Shown: positions 16,089 to 23,162 of the stretch, in pieces
How positions within the stretch are numbered: position 1 is the stretch's first letter
Layout of the letters: each line of letters opens with the position of its first letter
Assembly: GCA_014360065.1 (NCBI GenBank)
Contig: JACIYF010000014.1
Span: 1 to 38,433, forward strand
Source of the DNA: Clostridia bacterium
Lineage (GTDB): Bacteria; Bacillota; DSM-521; Neomoorellales; JACIYF01
Reading direction: 5' to 3'
DNA: 38,433 bases
Notes under the pieces: generated by a model
Databases searched by the model: none
What the model was told of the DNA's origin: nothing
The model's input: only the letters and a program-made list of their open reading frames with translations
Translations under genes and position numbers: made by a program

Positions 16089-18455
16089 GTGTCACTTGGA
16101 AAGGAAATCCGCACCCTAGCTTGCTACCAGTGGCAGCGCGCTCGCCGGCACTGGGCTTTGCCGGTAGCAGGCCTCCTAGCCCTGGGGGCCGGCCTGCTCT
16201 GCTTGGCCGACTTCCGGAATAACCTCTCCATAGAGATTCTCATGATGAGCCTGAGCCTGGTGCCCCTGGTCCAGGTGGTGGTCTTGGTAGCGGCCAGCCT
16301 CCTGGCCGGGCGGGAATTGACTGAAGGCAGCGCCGACCTCCTTTGGGTCACCCCCTTGAGCAACTCCGGTATCATTTGCGGGAAGTTGCTGGGACTCGCC
16401 CCCTTGTGGCTTCTGACCACCTTGGCTTATTGCCTGGTACCCGCTGCCGCCATGACTATGAAATGGCTGCCTCAAGGCCTGGAGCCCGGGTATCTGGGCC
16501 TGGAACTTAGTACCTTGTTTCTGAGCGTAGGTGCCAGCTTGGCCTTTGCCGTGACCTTGGGAGCCATACTGGGCCTGGTGCTCCGGGGTATAGCCCTATT
16601 TGCCACCCTGGCCGCCACCTGGGGAATCTCGGTCTTGGGGGCGGTAGCCGGGCTGGCTTACTTCCACCGGCCCATCTGGACTCTCTTCAACTCCACTCCC
16701 CTCCCCATGGCCATCTTTATGAATAACATACTCGATGCCTATGCTTTTCTCCCCTACCAGGGCTTCTTTAGAGCCCACGCCCTCACTTACCTGGCGGTTG
16801 CCGTCGCCTTGGTCCTGGTGCCGGCTTTGATCATCAGGGGTAGGCGGTCCCGGGGCCAAAAGATGCTCGCCACCCGGCTCGCAGCCCTGGCCAGCCTGGT
16901 AGCGGTGGTGGCAGCCGGCCTGAGCTTTTACCTCCCTTACCGGCAGCCCTATGTAATCTCCGAACAAGAGGCCGCCTACTATTATCAAAACGCCCTCCAG
17001 TTGGGGGCTAAGGATCCCTATGGTCCGAGCTATCCCCCGGGATCCGGCCCGGTCAATCCGGCAGCCAGGGCCGCTGGGACAGCTAACCCTGATGAAATAG
17101 CCCGGGCGGTGGAAGTCTTCAACCCGCCCCTGCATATAACCAGTTATGATCTCCATGTCGATCTCTCGGCTCCACCCCAAGTCGAGGTCCAGGCTATCCT
17201 GAAGCTGGAAAACCGGGGATCTAAGGAGCTCACCCGCCCCTGGCTGGCCCTCAATCACAACTTCCGGGTGACCCAAGCCAAGTGGTCCCAAGGCAGTCCC
17301 ATTTCCGTCCGGTATGACCCAGCCCGGGCGGACGGTTTCTATCTGGAAGGCTTAACCCTGGCCCCGGGCGAAGGTGGCTATTTAGAGCTGACCTATCAAG
17401 GTCAGGCGAATATGTGGTGGCTGGGCGCCTCGGCCTCGCCTCCGCAACTGGTGTACTACAACCACCCCCGCACCTTTTACCTGGCCCCGGAATACGGCTG
17501 GTACCCGTTGCCGCACCCGGTGAAGTTTGCCCTGGTGAGTACCGACCAGCGCGGCCAACATTATATAGAAGCACCGGGCAGTACCGCGCCCCGCAGGGAA
17601 TGGCTGGCCCTGGCACCCCCAACGGGGCTCCCGGGTCGAGCCCATGCTCTGGCCAAGCAAGCTGGCCAAACCACCGATATCTGGACCCGGACCGCTCACT
17701 TTCAGGTGGAAGTGACCCTGGCCCCCGCCCAGTCCGGTCCCGGCTTCATGGTGTTGAGCAACCTGGGAGCCGCTACCCCGGCGGAGCCGACGCCCCCCGC
17801 CGGGCCTGGCCGCACCGTCAGCTTGGCCGGTGATTCCGCCTACCTGTACCTGATGGGATCGCCCGGCATGAAAGCCTATCCTGGTCCAGGGGGTACCGTC
17901 TACGCTGCTTCCGAAATGCAGGTGGAGAAGTTTGTGGCCGGCGGCTTTAGGGCCATAGAATTCATGCAGCAGGCTTGGGACTTGTTTGGAGTTTCACCCC
18001 GCTCCTGCCGGGTGATTGCCTGGCCCGCCCCGCGGGTTAATATCGGCAATTTCGGAGGCGACATGATGGACAGCATCGAAGGGTTTTACCTGGGCAATTG
18101 GGTCTATTTGGTTGAGCAGAGATCAGATGTTCGCCTGGCCATCTGCGCCATGGATGTGCTGGTGGGCAGGCGCCTGCCCTCCGGTGCGGAAAGCCGCCTT
18201 ATCGAGGGCCTCCTGGAAAGTCAAAGCCAACAAAAAAAGATCGTTACCACTGAGGGCCACTATCCGGTACCCTGGGAAGATGAGCAAACCCCGCCGGAAA
18301 GCCCCGCCCTGCCCACGCCAGCAGATATCGCCAAGTGGATCCAAGGCCATGACCCTGAGACGGTCAAGGCTACCATGCACCGGCTTTACCTCACCGCCCG
18401 AAAGCGCCCCCTTGAACCCCAGGATCTGGCCCCGTTTAAAGGAGGGCAAGGTTGA
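16089..18455 (+). CDS. ABC-2-type permease fused to a degenerate M1-peptidase-like domain
   Basis: 788 aa. Residues 1-285 hold about seven hydrophobic helices, including VPLVQVVVLVAASLLAGREL, which precedes the ABC-2-type cytoplasmic segment. From about residue 335 an extracellular region follows, with a beta-sandwich like that of M1 aminopeptidases (HITSYDLHVDLSAPPQVEVQ, LALNHNFRV, LELTYQG), then a catalytic-domain-like part. The exopeptidase loop reads GGDMMDSIEGF in place of GAMEN, and no HExxH zinc motif is visible, so peptidase activity is probably lost. Permease/M1 fusions are known in Bacteroidetes and Firmicutes. GTG start immediately after the ATPase gene. Possibly a substrate-binding or sensing ectodomain for an exporter. 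Confidence 0.8.
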   Translation: MSLGKEIRTLACYQWQRARRHWALPVAGLLALGAGLLCLADFRNNLSIEILMMSLSLVPLVQVVVLVAASLLAGRELTEGSADLLWVTPLSNSGIICGKLLGLAPLWLLTTLAYCLVPAAAMTMKWLPQGLEPGYLGLELSTLFLSVGASLAFAVTLGAILGLVLRGIALFATLAATWGISVLGAVAGLAYFHRPIWTLFNSTPLPMAIFMNNILDAYAFLPYQGFFRAHALTYLAVAVALVLVPALIIRGRRSRGQKMLATRLAALASLVAVVAAGLSFYLPYRQPYVISEQEAAYYYQNALQLGAKDPYGPSYPPGSGPVNPAARAAGTANPDEIARAVEVFNPPLHITSYDLHVDLSAPPQVEVQAILKLENRGSKELTRPWLALNHNFRVTQAKWSQGSPISVRYDPARADGFYLEGLTLAPGEGGYLELTYQGQANMWWLGASASPPQLVYYNHPRTFYLAPEYGWYPLPHPVKFALVSTDQRGQHYIEAPGSTAPRREWLALAPPTGLPGRAHALAKQAGQTTDIWTRTAHFQVEVTLAPAQSGPGFMVLSNLGAATPAEPTPPAGPGRTVSLAGDSAYLYLMGSPGMKAYPGPGGTVYAASEMQVEKFVAGGFRAIEFMQQAWDLFGVSPRSCRVIAWPAPRVNIGNFGGDMMDSIEGFYLGNWVYLVEQRSDVRLAICAMDVLVGRRLPSGAESRLIEGLLESQSQQKKIVTTEGHYPVPWEDEQTPPESPALPTPADIAKWIQGHDPETVKATMHRLYLTARKRPLEPQDLAPFKGGQG

Positions 18456-19219
18456 TGGGACACAATCACATGGGAGCCCCGATGGGGCTTAATCTAGGAG
18501 CCCAATCTCCAACCTGGTGGACCGCAATCGCCGGCATCGCCAGGCGTTCAGCGGCCCAGCTCCGCCTTTTGAAGTCGAGCTTGCCCTTGGCTCTGGGAGT
18601 AACCGTCCTGGCCTGGGTACTCCTTCGGTATTACCAGGAACTCACCGGCAACCCAGTCGACCTTTCCCAAGTCCAATCAGTGTTGGAAAAATACCTGGTC
18701 TTGGGGGTGGTACCGGCCTCTTTGGCGCTTTGGTCGGACCTGGATGGCAAACGGCCGGGCCTGTTTTTAACCCTGCCGGTATCCAGGCTGGAAATGGTGG
18801 TGGTCCGGACCCTCATCCCCACCCTGCTCTGGGCGCTGCTGGCCACCTTGACCCTGGCCTATGTTGACGGTTTTGTGCTAGAGTTAGGGCAGGATCAGGC
18901 CTTACCTATGCTGGGCCGGAGTTGGCCGGTAGCAGTCTTTTTGCTAAGCCTGACTAGCTTCCTCAGCACCATGGCTAGGAGTCCGGTGGCCGGCGCCGGC
19001 GGGGTCTTGCTCTACTGGCTCCTCCATCATTTACTGGGCCCCTCCAAAATTGGTGCCCGTTTCTACCTGTTTCAGGGCAGCCTGACCATGCAGTCAGCCG
19101 GCCGCCCGGGGCAGGAGCTGGCCACCAATCGGGAGGTTTTAATAGCCGCCTCGATCATTATGGCGCTGGCCAGTTGGCTCCTTTTGAGGTCAACCCAGCG
19201 GTTTTTGGGAAAGAATTAA
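18455..19219 (+). CDS. ABC-2-type membrane protein (second permease)
   Basis: 254 aa from ATG 18455, which overlaps the upstream stop (TGATG) and has GGAGG at 18441-18445. TTG 18452 is an alternative start adding one residue. About six hydrophobic segments: LKSSLPLALGVTVLAWVLL, LVLGVVPASLALW, LIPTLLWALLATLTLAYVDG, WPVAVFLLSLTSFLSTMA, VAGAGGVLLYWLLHHLL and VLIAASIIMALASWLLL. No catalytic motif. Probably the second membrane subunit of the exporter encoded by this operon. Confidence 0.75.
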   Translation: MGHNHMGAPMGLNLGAQSPTWWTAIAGIARRSAAQLRLLKSSLPLALGVTVLAWVLLRYYQELTGNPVDLSQVQSVLEKYLVLGVVPASLALWSDLDGKRPGLFLTLPVSRLEMVVVRTLIPTLLWALLATLTLAYVDGFVLELGQDQALPMLGRSWPVAVFLLSLTSFLSTMARSPVAGAGGVLLYWLLHHLLGPSKIGARFYLFQGSLTMQSAGRPGQELATNREVLIAASIIMALASWLLLRSTQRFLGKN

Positions 19220-19240
19220 TATGGGAAAGCTGAAGGGACT

Positions 19241-19855
19241 ATGCCATTGACCGACCAAGAGCTATTGGAACTCATCGCTCAAGGCGACCAAGCCGCTATG
19301 GAAGTGCTAGTCTACCGTTACCATGCGGAGATCTATCGCTACCTCTATCGCAGTACCAATAGGGAAAAGTTGGCGGAAGACCTGGCTCAGGAGACCTTTT
19401 TGCGGGTGGTAAGATACCTGGGTCAGGGGAAATACCCGGCCCAGTTTCGCCCTTGGGTTTACCGCATCGCCACCAACTTGTTGCGGGACACGTTTAAGAG
19501 TGCTGGTTACCAGAGACAAGTCCCCGCCAGCCAGGAAGAAGTGGCCCAGCTAAGCGAGGAAGGGCCGAAGGGTCGAGCTGAGTCAAACCTCATTGACATC
19601 GTCCTCAAGCAAGAACTACGTAAGCAGGTGGTGGAAGCTATCCAGGCCTTGCCTAGGGAGCTCCGCCAGGTGATAATCATGCGTTTCTATCAAGAGTTAA
19701 AGATCAAAGATATAGCTCAGGCCCTGGGGATGCCCGAGGGCACTATCAAGTCCCGCCTTCACCGGGCCTATTTACAGCTATCCGAGACTCTGGGGGATTA
19801 TGTGGATGATTCCCAGGCCCAAGGGAATCGCAGGTTCAAGACAGCCAAGGAGTGA
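19241..19855 (+). CDS. ECF-type RNA polymerase sigma factor
   Basis: 204 aa. Region 2 spans about 10-85: the YHAEIYRYLYRS helix, EDLAQETFLRVVRYL (region 2.2 binding core) and FRPWVYRIATNLLRD (2.3-2.4, -10 recognition). A linker of about 40 residues follows. Region 4 lies at about 130-185 with ALPRELRQVIIMRFYQELK and KDIAQALGMPEGTIKSRLHR as the -35-reading helix-turn-helix. ATG at 19241 has GAAGGG only 3 nt away, so translation may depend on coupling to the upstream gene (21-bp gap). No zf-HC2 anti-sigma gene follows, which is unusual. The next membrane protein may take that role. It probably drives its own operon. Confidence 0.9.
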   Translation: MPLTDQELLELIAQGDQAAMEVLVYRYHAEIYRYLYRSTNREKLAEDLAQETFLRVVRYLGQGKYPAQFRPWVYRIATNLLRDTFKSAGYQRQVPASQEEVAQLSEEGPKGRAESNLIDIVLKQELRKQVVEAIQALPRELRQVIIMRFYQELKIKDIAQALGMPEGTIKSRLHRAYLQLSETLGDYVDDSQAQGNRRFKTAKE

Positions 19856-19856
19856 G

Positions 19857-19946
19857 ATGGGGGCGCATCGAAACAAGTATGAAAATGCCGGCAGTGCTGG
19901 GCAACCCGGTGGAGGGGATGTTTCGGAAGCATCCAAAGATGGGTAA
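19857..19946 (+). CDS. Possible 29-residue small ORF
   Basis: ATG at 19857 lies 1 nt after the sigma factor stop, with AAGGAG ending about 6 nt upstream inside the sigma gene. Encodes MGAHRNKYENAGSAGQPGGG and nine further residues, hydrophilic and Gly-rich. It may be a translated coupler or peptide, or only a leader for the next gene. There is no homology to judge by. Confidence 0.3.
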   Translation: MGAHRNKYENAGSAGQPGGGDVSEASKDG

Positions 19947-19960
19947 GGTGGTGAGAAGGT

Positions 19961-20893
19961 ATGTCTGACTCAACTGAACTGGATCAGGAAATCGCTCGGG
20001 AAGCCAACCTTTCTCTCGAGGCCATTGCCGCTGTTAACGGTAAGCTGCGGACTTATACCGTCCCTGATCCCACCCTCGGGCAAACGCAGGCCTTGATCCA
20101 AGTGCTGGCGGCAGAAATGAAGGCGCAGGGACCGGCCCAAGCGGCCCAAGAGCAGGTACAGGCCCCAGCGCGGGCGCAGGCCCAAGCACCCACCCCGGGT
20201 TTTGCGGGCTTATACCCGGACTCCGGGCTCCAGCCTCAGGACCTAGCCGGCGATATCGGCTTCCGGGATGTGGTAGCGGCGGTTTTGGCGCAAATCAAGT
20301 TCTATCCGGCCTACGTTTGGTTGGTAGCCGGGGCCTTGCTGTTCTTGGGAGCAGCGGCCACCGCCTTCTTTGCCCCTTACCAGATTCACCTCCTGGTGGC
20401 GCTGGTGCCCTGGATCGGCAACCTCATTACCTTCTATGGCATCCACCAGACCAAAAGCGTGTGGGCGGACTTGGAGGCCTGCTGCCCCATCTCCCCCGAA
20501 GTGCTGGTGCTGGGCCGGTGGCTGGCGGCAGTGATCTTGGATATCTTGGTGGCCACCGCTGTAAGTGCGGCCACAGTCCAGCTGGGCTGGGAGGCCAGCT
20601 TGGGGCAGCTGCTCTGGGGTTGGCTGGCGCCCTTGATGTTCAGCTCTGCCTTGGCCTTATTCCTGACTCTAAAGATGGGCATGCCTCAGGCTCTGGTAGC
20701 GCTCACTTCCTTCTGGGCCCTGGAGGTGTTGGCCCGAGAGCACCTGGGGCCTTTTAACCTTTTGGCCGTACCCGGGCAATCACCGGGGCTGCTCAGCCAA
20801 GCCTCGGCCCTCGCCCTGGCAGCGGTCTTGGTAGCGGGCTCATTGAGGACCTTAAAATACGTGCGAGGAAACCCACCGCCCTATGCAGATTGA
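19961..20893 (+). CDS. Membrane protein with soluble N-terminal domain; ABC permease or anti-sigma candidate
   Basis: 310 aa. Residues 1-65 are a charged helical segment (LDQEIAREANLSLEAIAAVN). An Ala/Gln/Pro-rich linker covers 65-85. From about 120 come six hydrophobic helices (FYPAYVWLVAGALLFLGAAA, HLLVALVPWIGNLITFYGIH, WLAAVILDILVATAVSAATV and others). It overlaps the following ABC ATPase gene by 11 nt, so it is likely that ATPase's permease. Its position right after the ECF sigma gene and its N-terminal cytoplasmic helix also fit a membrane anti-sigma. No zinc-binding HxxxCxxC motif is present. SD GGTGGTGAGAAGG upstream of ATG 19961. Confidence 0.65.
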   Translation: MSDSTELDQEIAREANLSLEAIAAVNGKLRTYTVPDPTLGQTQALIQVLAAEMKAQGPAQAAQEQVQAPARAQAQAPTPGFAGLYPDSGLQPQDLAGDIGFRDVVAAVLAQIKFYPAYVWLVAGALLFLGAAATAFFAPYQIHLLVALVPWIGNLITFYGIHQTKSVWADLEACCPISPEVLVLGRWLAAVILDILVATAVSAATVQLGWEASLGQLLWGWLAPLMFSSALALFLTLKMGMPQALVALTSFWALEVLAREHLGPFNLLAVPGQSPGLLSQASALALAAVLVAGSLRTLKYVRGNPPPYAD

Positions 20894-21584
20894 CTTGGTC
20901 CAAGTAGAAAAAACTTTTCCTGATCCCAGCCGGCTGGGCAACAACGTTGCCCCGGGCCGGGCTCCCCGGCCCGGGGGCCAGGCCACCGTGGGGTTGAAAG
21001 GCATCACCTACAGCTTCAGCTCCGGGGTCTACGCCGTAGTAGGTCCCAATGGAGCCGGAAAAACCTTGCTCTTGCGGACTATCTGCGGGCTGGAAACCCC
21101 TGCCTCCGGCCAGGTCCTGGTCAACGGCCAGGACCTGGCCGCTGCCTCCACCAAACGCTGGCTGGCGGCCCGCTTGGGCTATGTCCCCCAGAATGTTAGC
21201 TTGCCGGTCACTTTGAGCGTTGAAGAGGCTTTGCATTACTTTGCCATCCTGCGGGGCCGACCCGCCCATGCCCGGGTAGATGTCCTTCTCCGCCAATTTG
21301 AGCTGGGCCACCTGGCCCGGCGGCGTCTGGCCAGCCTCTCCCCCGGAGAGCGGCGCCGCTTTCTCATCGCCCAGAGCCTCCTTACCGATCCCTGGCTATG
21401 GGTTTTGGATGAACCCACCTCCGGCTTGGACGGGCCTGGCCGACAAATGCTCCTGCAGCTGATCAACCGTATGGCTTTGTCCCCACAGCGCACCATAATC
21501 ATGGCCACCAATCTCTGGGAAGATGCCGAAGCCTGCGCCGACCAGGTTCTAACCCTCAGAAGCGGCCGGATCCTGACTCCCTAG
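20883..21584 (+). CDS. ABC transporter ATP-binding protein
   Basis: 233 aa. Walker A VVGPNGAGKTLLL (about 53-65), Q-loop GYVPQNVSLP, signature LSPGERRRFLIAQ (Pro for Gly at the second position, Glu for Gln), Walker B LWVLDEPTSGLDG, and an H-loop replaced by ATNLWED (Asn where His is usual). The missing switch His could reduce ATP turnover. A disordered GRAPRPGGQA stretch precedes Walker A. The start ATG at 20883 lies inside the upstream membrane gene. Last gene of the plus-strand operon that begins at 15129. Confidence 0.88.
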   Translation: MQIDLVQVEKTFPDPSRLGNNVAPGRAPRPGGQATVGLKGITYSFSSGVYAVVGPNGAGKTLLLRTICGLETPASGQVLVNGQDLAAASTKRWLAARLGYVPQNVSLPVTLSVEEALHYFAILRGRPAHARVDVLLRQFELGHLARRRLASLSPGERRRFLIAQSLLTDPWLWVLDEPTSGLDGPGRQMLLQLINRMALSPQRTIIMATNLWEDAEACADQVLTLRSGRILTP

Positions 21585-21594
21585 CTTGGGGCGC

Positions 21595-21658
21595 GCTTGG
21601 CCTGAGCCACCGTATTGCTGGGGCTCTCCTGCTTGCCTGTTCTCTAGCTAGGCCAAGC
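21595..21658. other. Inverted repeat at the end of the ABC/sigma operon
   Basis: GCTTGGCCT (21595-21603) / AGGCCAAGC (21650-21658), a perfect 9-bp repeat with a 46-nt spacer, between convergent genes. It could serve as a bidirectional end structure, but there is no T-tract. Confidence 0.35.
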
Positions 21659-21671
21659 CTGACAGGCGAGC

Positions 21672-22153
21672 TCAAGCTCCGTTGCCCACATACTTAAAGC
21701 CATAAAGATGGTATTGGTCATCCTTTTGACCGCAGACGATCAGCATCCTCGGGGTCTGAATCACAGAGGTGATTTCGCTGCCAATTCGCACCGGCAGCTT
21801 CATCACCGGAACCCATTTGCCCATGGGCTTTAAGTAGTCAGCCAACCCACCGCCGAGGTGCTCTATATTCGTTTCTTCACCTCTGAGGTATAGAGAGGCT
21901 AGGCCCGGTAGAAAATAGGGTTCGACTGGTGCTGGCCCCTTGGCCCGAACCAAGATGTCTTCCCCAAGGGTTCGCGGGCCGCGGTCCAAACTCCTATTCC
22001 CCATACCGAGTTTAACAGCGCCTGGCGGGAATTGATGTGGTCAGGGAGACAAAAAGTGCCAACGACCGCCCAAACTACCTGCGCCAGTACCAGTACCCCA
22101 AGAAGCACACCCGTCACTTGGTCCAGCCGGCTGCGAAACAATCTCTTGCCCAT
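21672..22153 (-). pseudogene. Membrane-anchored hypothetical protein, frameshifted
   Basis: ATG 22153 (SD GAGAGGTG) opens MGKRLFRSRLDQVTGVLLGV with a clear N-terminal membrane helix (VLLGVLVLAQVVWAVVGTF). The frame then runs out, while another frame continues from about 21965 as LGEDILVRAKGPAPVEPYFL to VGNGA and its stop at 21672. One indel in the CCCTTGGGG tract near 21962-21970 joins them into a protein of about 160 aa with an extracytoplasmic domain. It may be a recent pseudogene or a sequencing error. Family not recognised. Confidence 0.55.
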
Positions 22154-22224
22154 CTTGGCACCTCTCAGTGATAGTGTACAGATTAGGGCCCAACGGCATT
22201 CTAGCAAAGGTAAGCATTTTCGAC

Positions 22225-22683
22225 TTAGCTGGACCTGCCGGAGCAGACTGTCGAAAGGAAGCCTTCCAAGAACTCTTTCGTATCTTTAACAGGTATGGGG
22301 AACCCCTGCTTAACCTTCTCGGCAAGGATGTGCTGTTTATCCAGGGTTACCAAAAAGCCCGCGGCTGCCTTATATGCCCCTGCCAGCACGTGGCAATCCT
22401 TCTCAGCTACCAGGTCCCGCCACCGGTCTTTTTCCTCCGGGGTAGGCCCGTCCGCCAGCTCGACCTCCGTTGTTCCCAGCTCCTGGTAGAACCGCAGCAG
22501 GGCACCCTTGCTCATCTTCGCCTTTATGTTGCGTTCAGCCTCCAAAAGCACCTGCCTGGTAGCTGCAATCTGTAGGTATCCCGCCCGGGCCAGCTTAAGG
22601 ATCATTGCCGATCCTCCGCCAGGAGATCCGGCGGCTGCTATCCAGCAACTCGCATCTAAGAAAACCTTAACCTTTTCGCTCAT
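22225..22683 (-). CDS. PIN-domain toxin (VapC-like ribonuclease)
   Basis: 152 aa. The N-terminus KVFLDASCWIAAAGSPGGGS carries the first catalytic Asp (D10). A central acidic cluster follows, then DCHVLAGAYKAAAGFLVTLD, matching the PIN order of D/E, then Asp-x-x-His/Val-Leu, then the LVTLDKQH core with a late Asp. PIN toxins cleave RNA with a Mg2+ site. It overlaps the upstream HTH gene by ATGA (22680-22683), the usual antitoxin-first layout of VapBC modules. The antitoxin here is an excisionase-like HTH protein rather than VapB. Confidence 0.75.
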   Translation of the reverse strand: MSEKVKVFLDASCWIAAAGSPGGGSAMILKLARAGYLQIAATRQVLLEAERNIKAKMSKGALLRFYQELGTTEVELADGPTPEEKDRWRDLVAEKDCHVLAGAYKAAAGFLVTLDKQHILAEKVKQGFPIPVKDTKEFLEGFLSTVCSGRSS

Positions 22684-22964
22684 GGGTTAAGCAGGCGCTC
22701 GACGTTGCGGGCAACTTCCGGGCTGATTCTATCGGCCTCCAAGAACTCACGAATCTCCTGGCGGGTATAGTCCCTCGACGGCAAGGTTTCTCCAGGTTTC
22801 CTTTCCTCCCCCAAAAACGTCTCCAGGTCACACTCCCTTATTCTCCATAGCTTACCCGTTTTTATTCCCTTGAGCTTACCTTCCCTCAACCAATCCCGGA
22901 TGGTTTTAGGGCTTACAATCAGCCGATCGGCTACCTCTTCGGGGGTCAGAAGTCTTTCGGCCAT
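22680..22964 (-). CDS. HTH (excisionase/MerR-like) antitoxin
   Basis: 94 aa from ATG 22964, chosen because AAGGAGG lies 8-9 nt upstream and the promoter at 22990-23018 excludes the longer frame. LLTPEEVADRLIVSPKTIRD and WLREGKLKGIKTGKLWRIRE are a typical helix-17/excisionase DNA-binding domain. The C-terminal half (TRQEIREFLEADRISPEVAR) is acidic-helical and would bind the PIN toxin. Probably represses its own promoter. Confidence 0.75.
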   Translation of the reverse strand: MAERLLTPEEVADRLIVSPKTIRDWLREGKLKGIKTGKLWRIRECDLETFLGEERKPGETLPSRDYTRQEIREFLEADRISPEVARNVERLLNP

Positions 22965-22989
22965 TTGTACCACCTCCTTATCATCACCT

Positions 22990-23018
22990 ACTATAGCGGC
23001 CTCATCCACAGCTGTCAA
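22990..23018 (-). promoter_or_regulatory. Sigma-A promoter of the PIN/HTH toxin-antitoxin pair
   Basis: On the minus strand TTGACA (23018-23013), a 17-nt spacer, then TATAGT (22995-22990). A near-perfect vegetative promoter, with the start site near 22983 and the SD directly after it. Confidence 0.85.
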
Positions 23019-23162
23019 TACTTTTCCGTACTTTTCGCTCCTTAACTTTCCCCCTTCGCCTTGATCTCAGACAACTAACAAGCTACATCGGGTGTGGGCT
23101 TTGATTCAGAGAAGGAAGTCGTTCGTAAAGAGGACAATGGATTAGCGTCGTCCGAAACCGAC

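Noticed and set aside
16596-17291. Open frames opposite the GC-rich ABC permease gene
   Set aside because: Gly/Pro/Arg-rich composition typical of the antisense of high-GC coding sequence, with no SD or motif.
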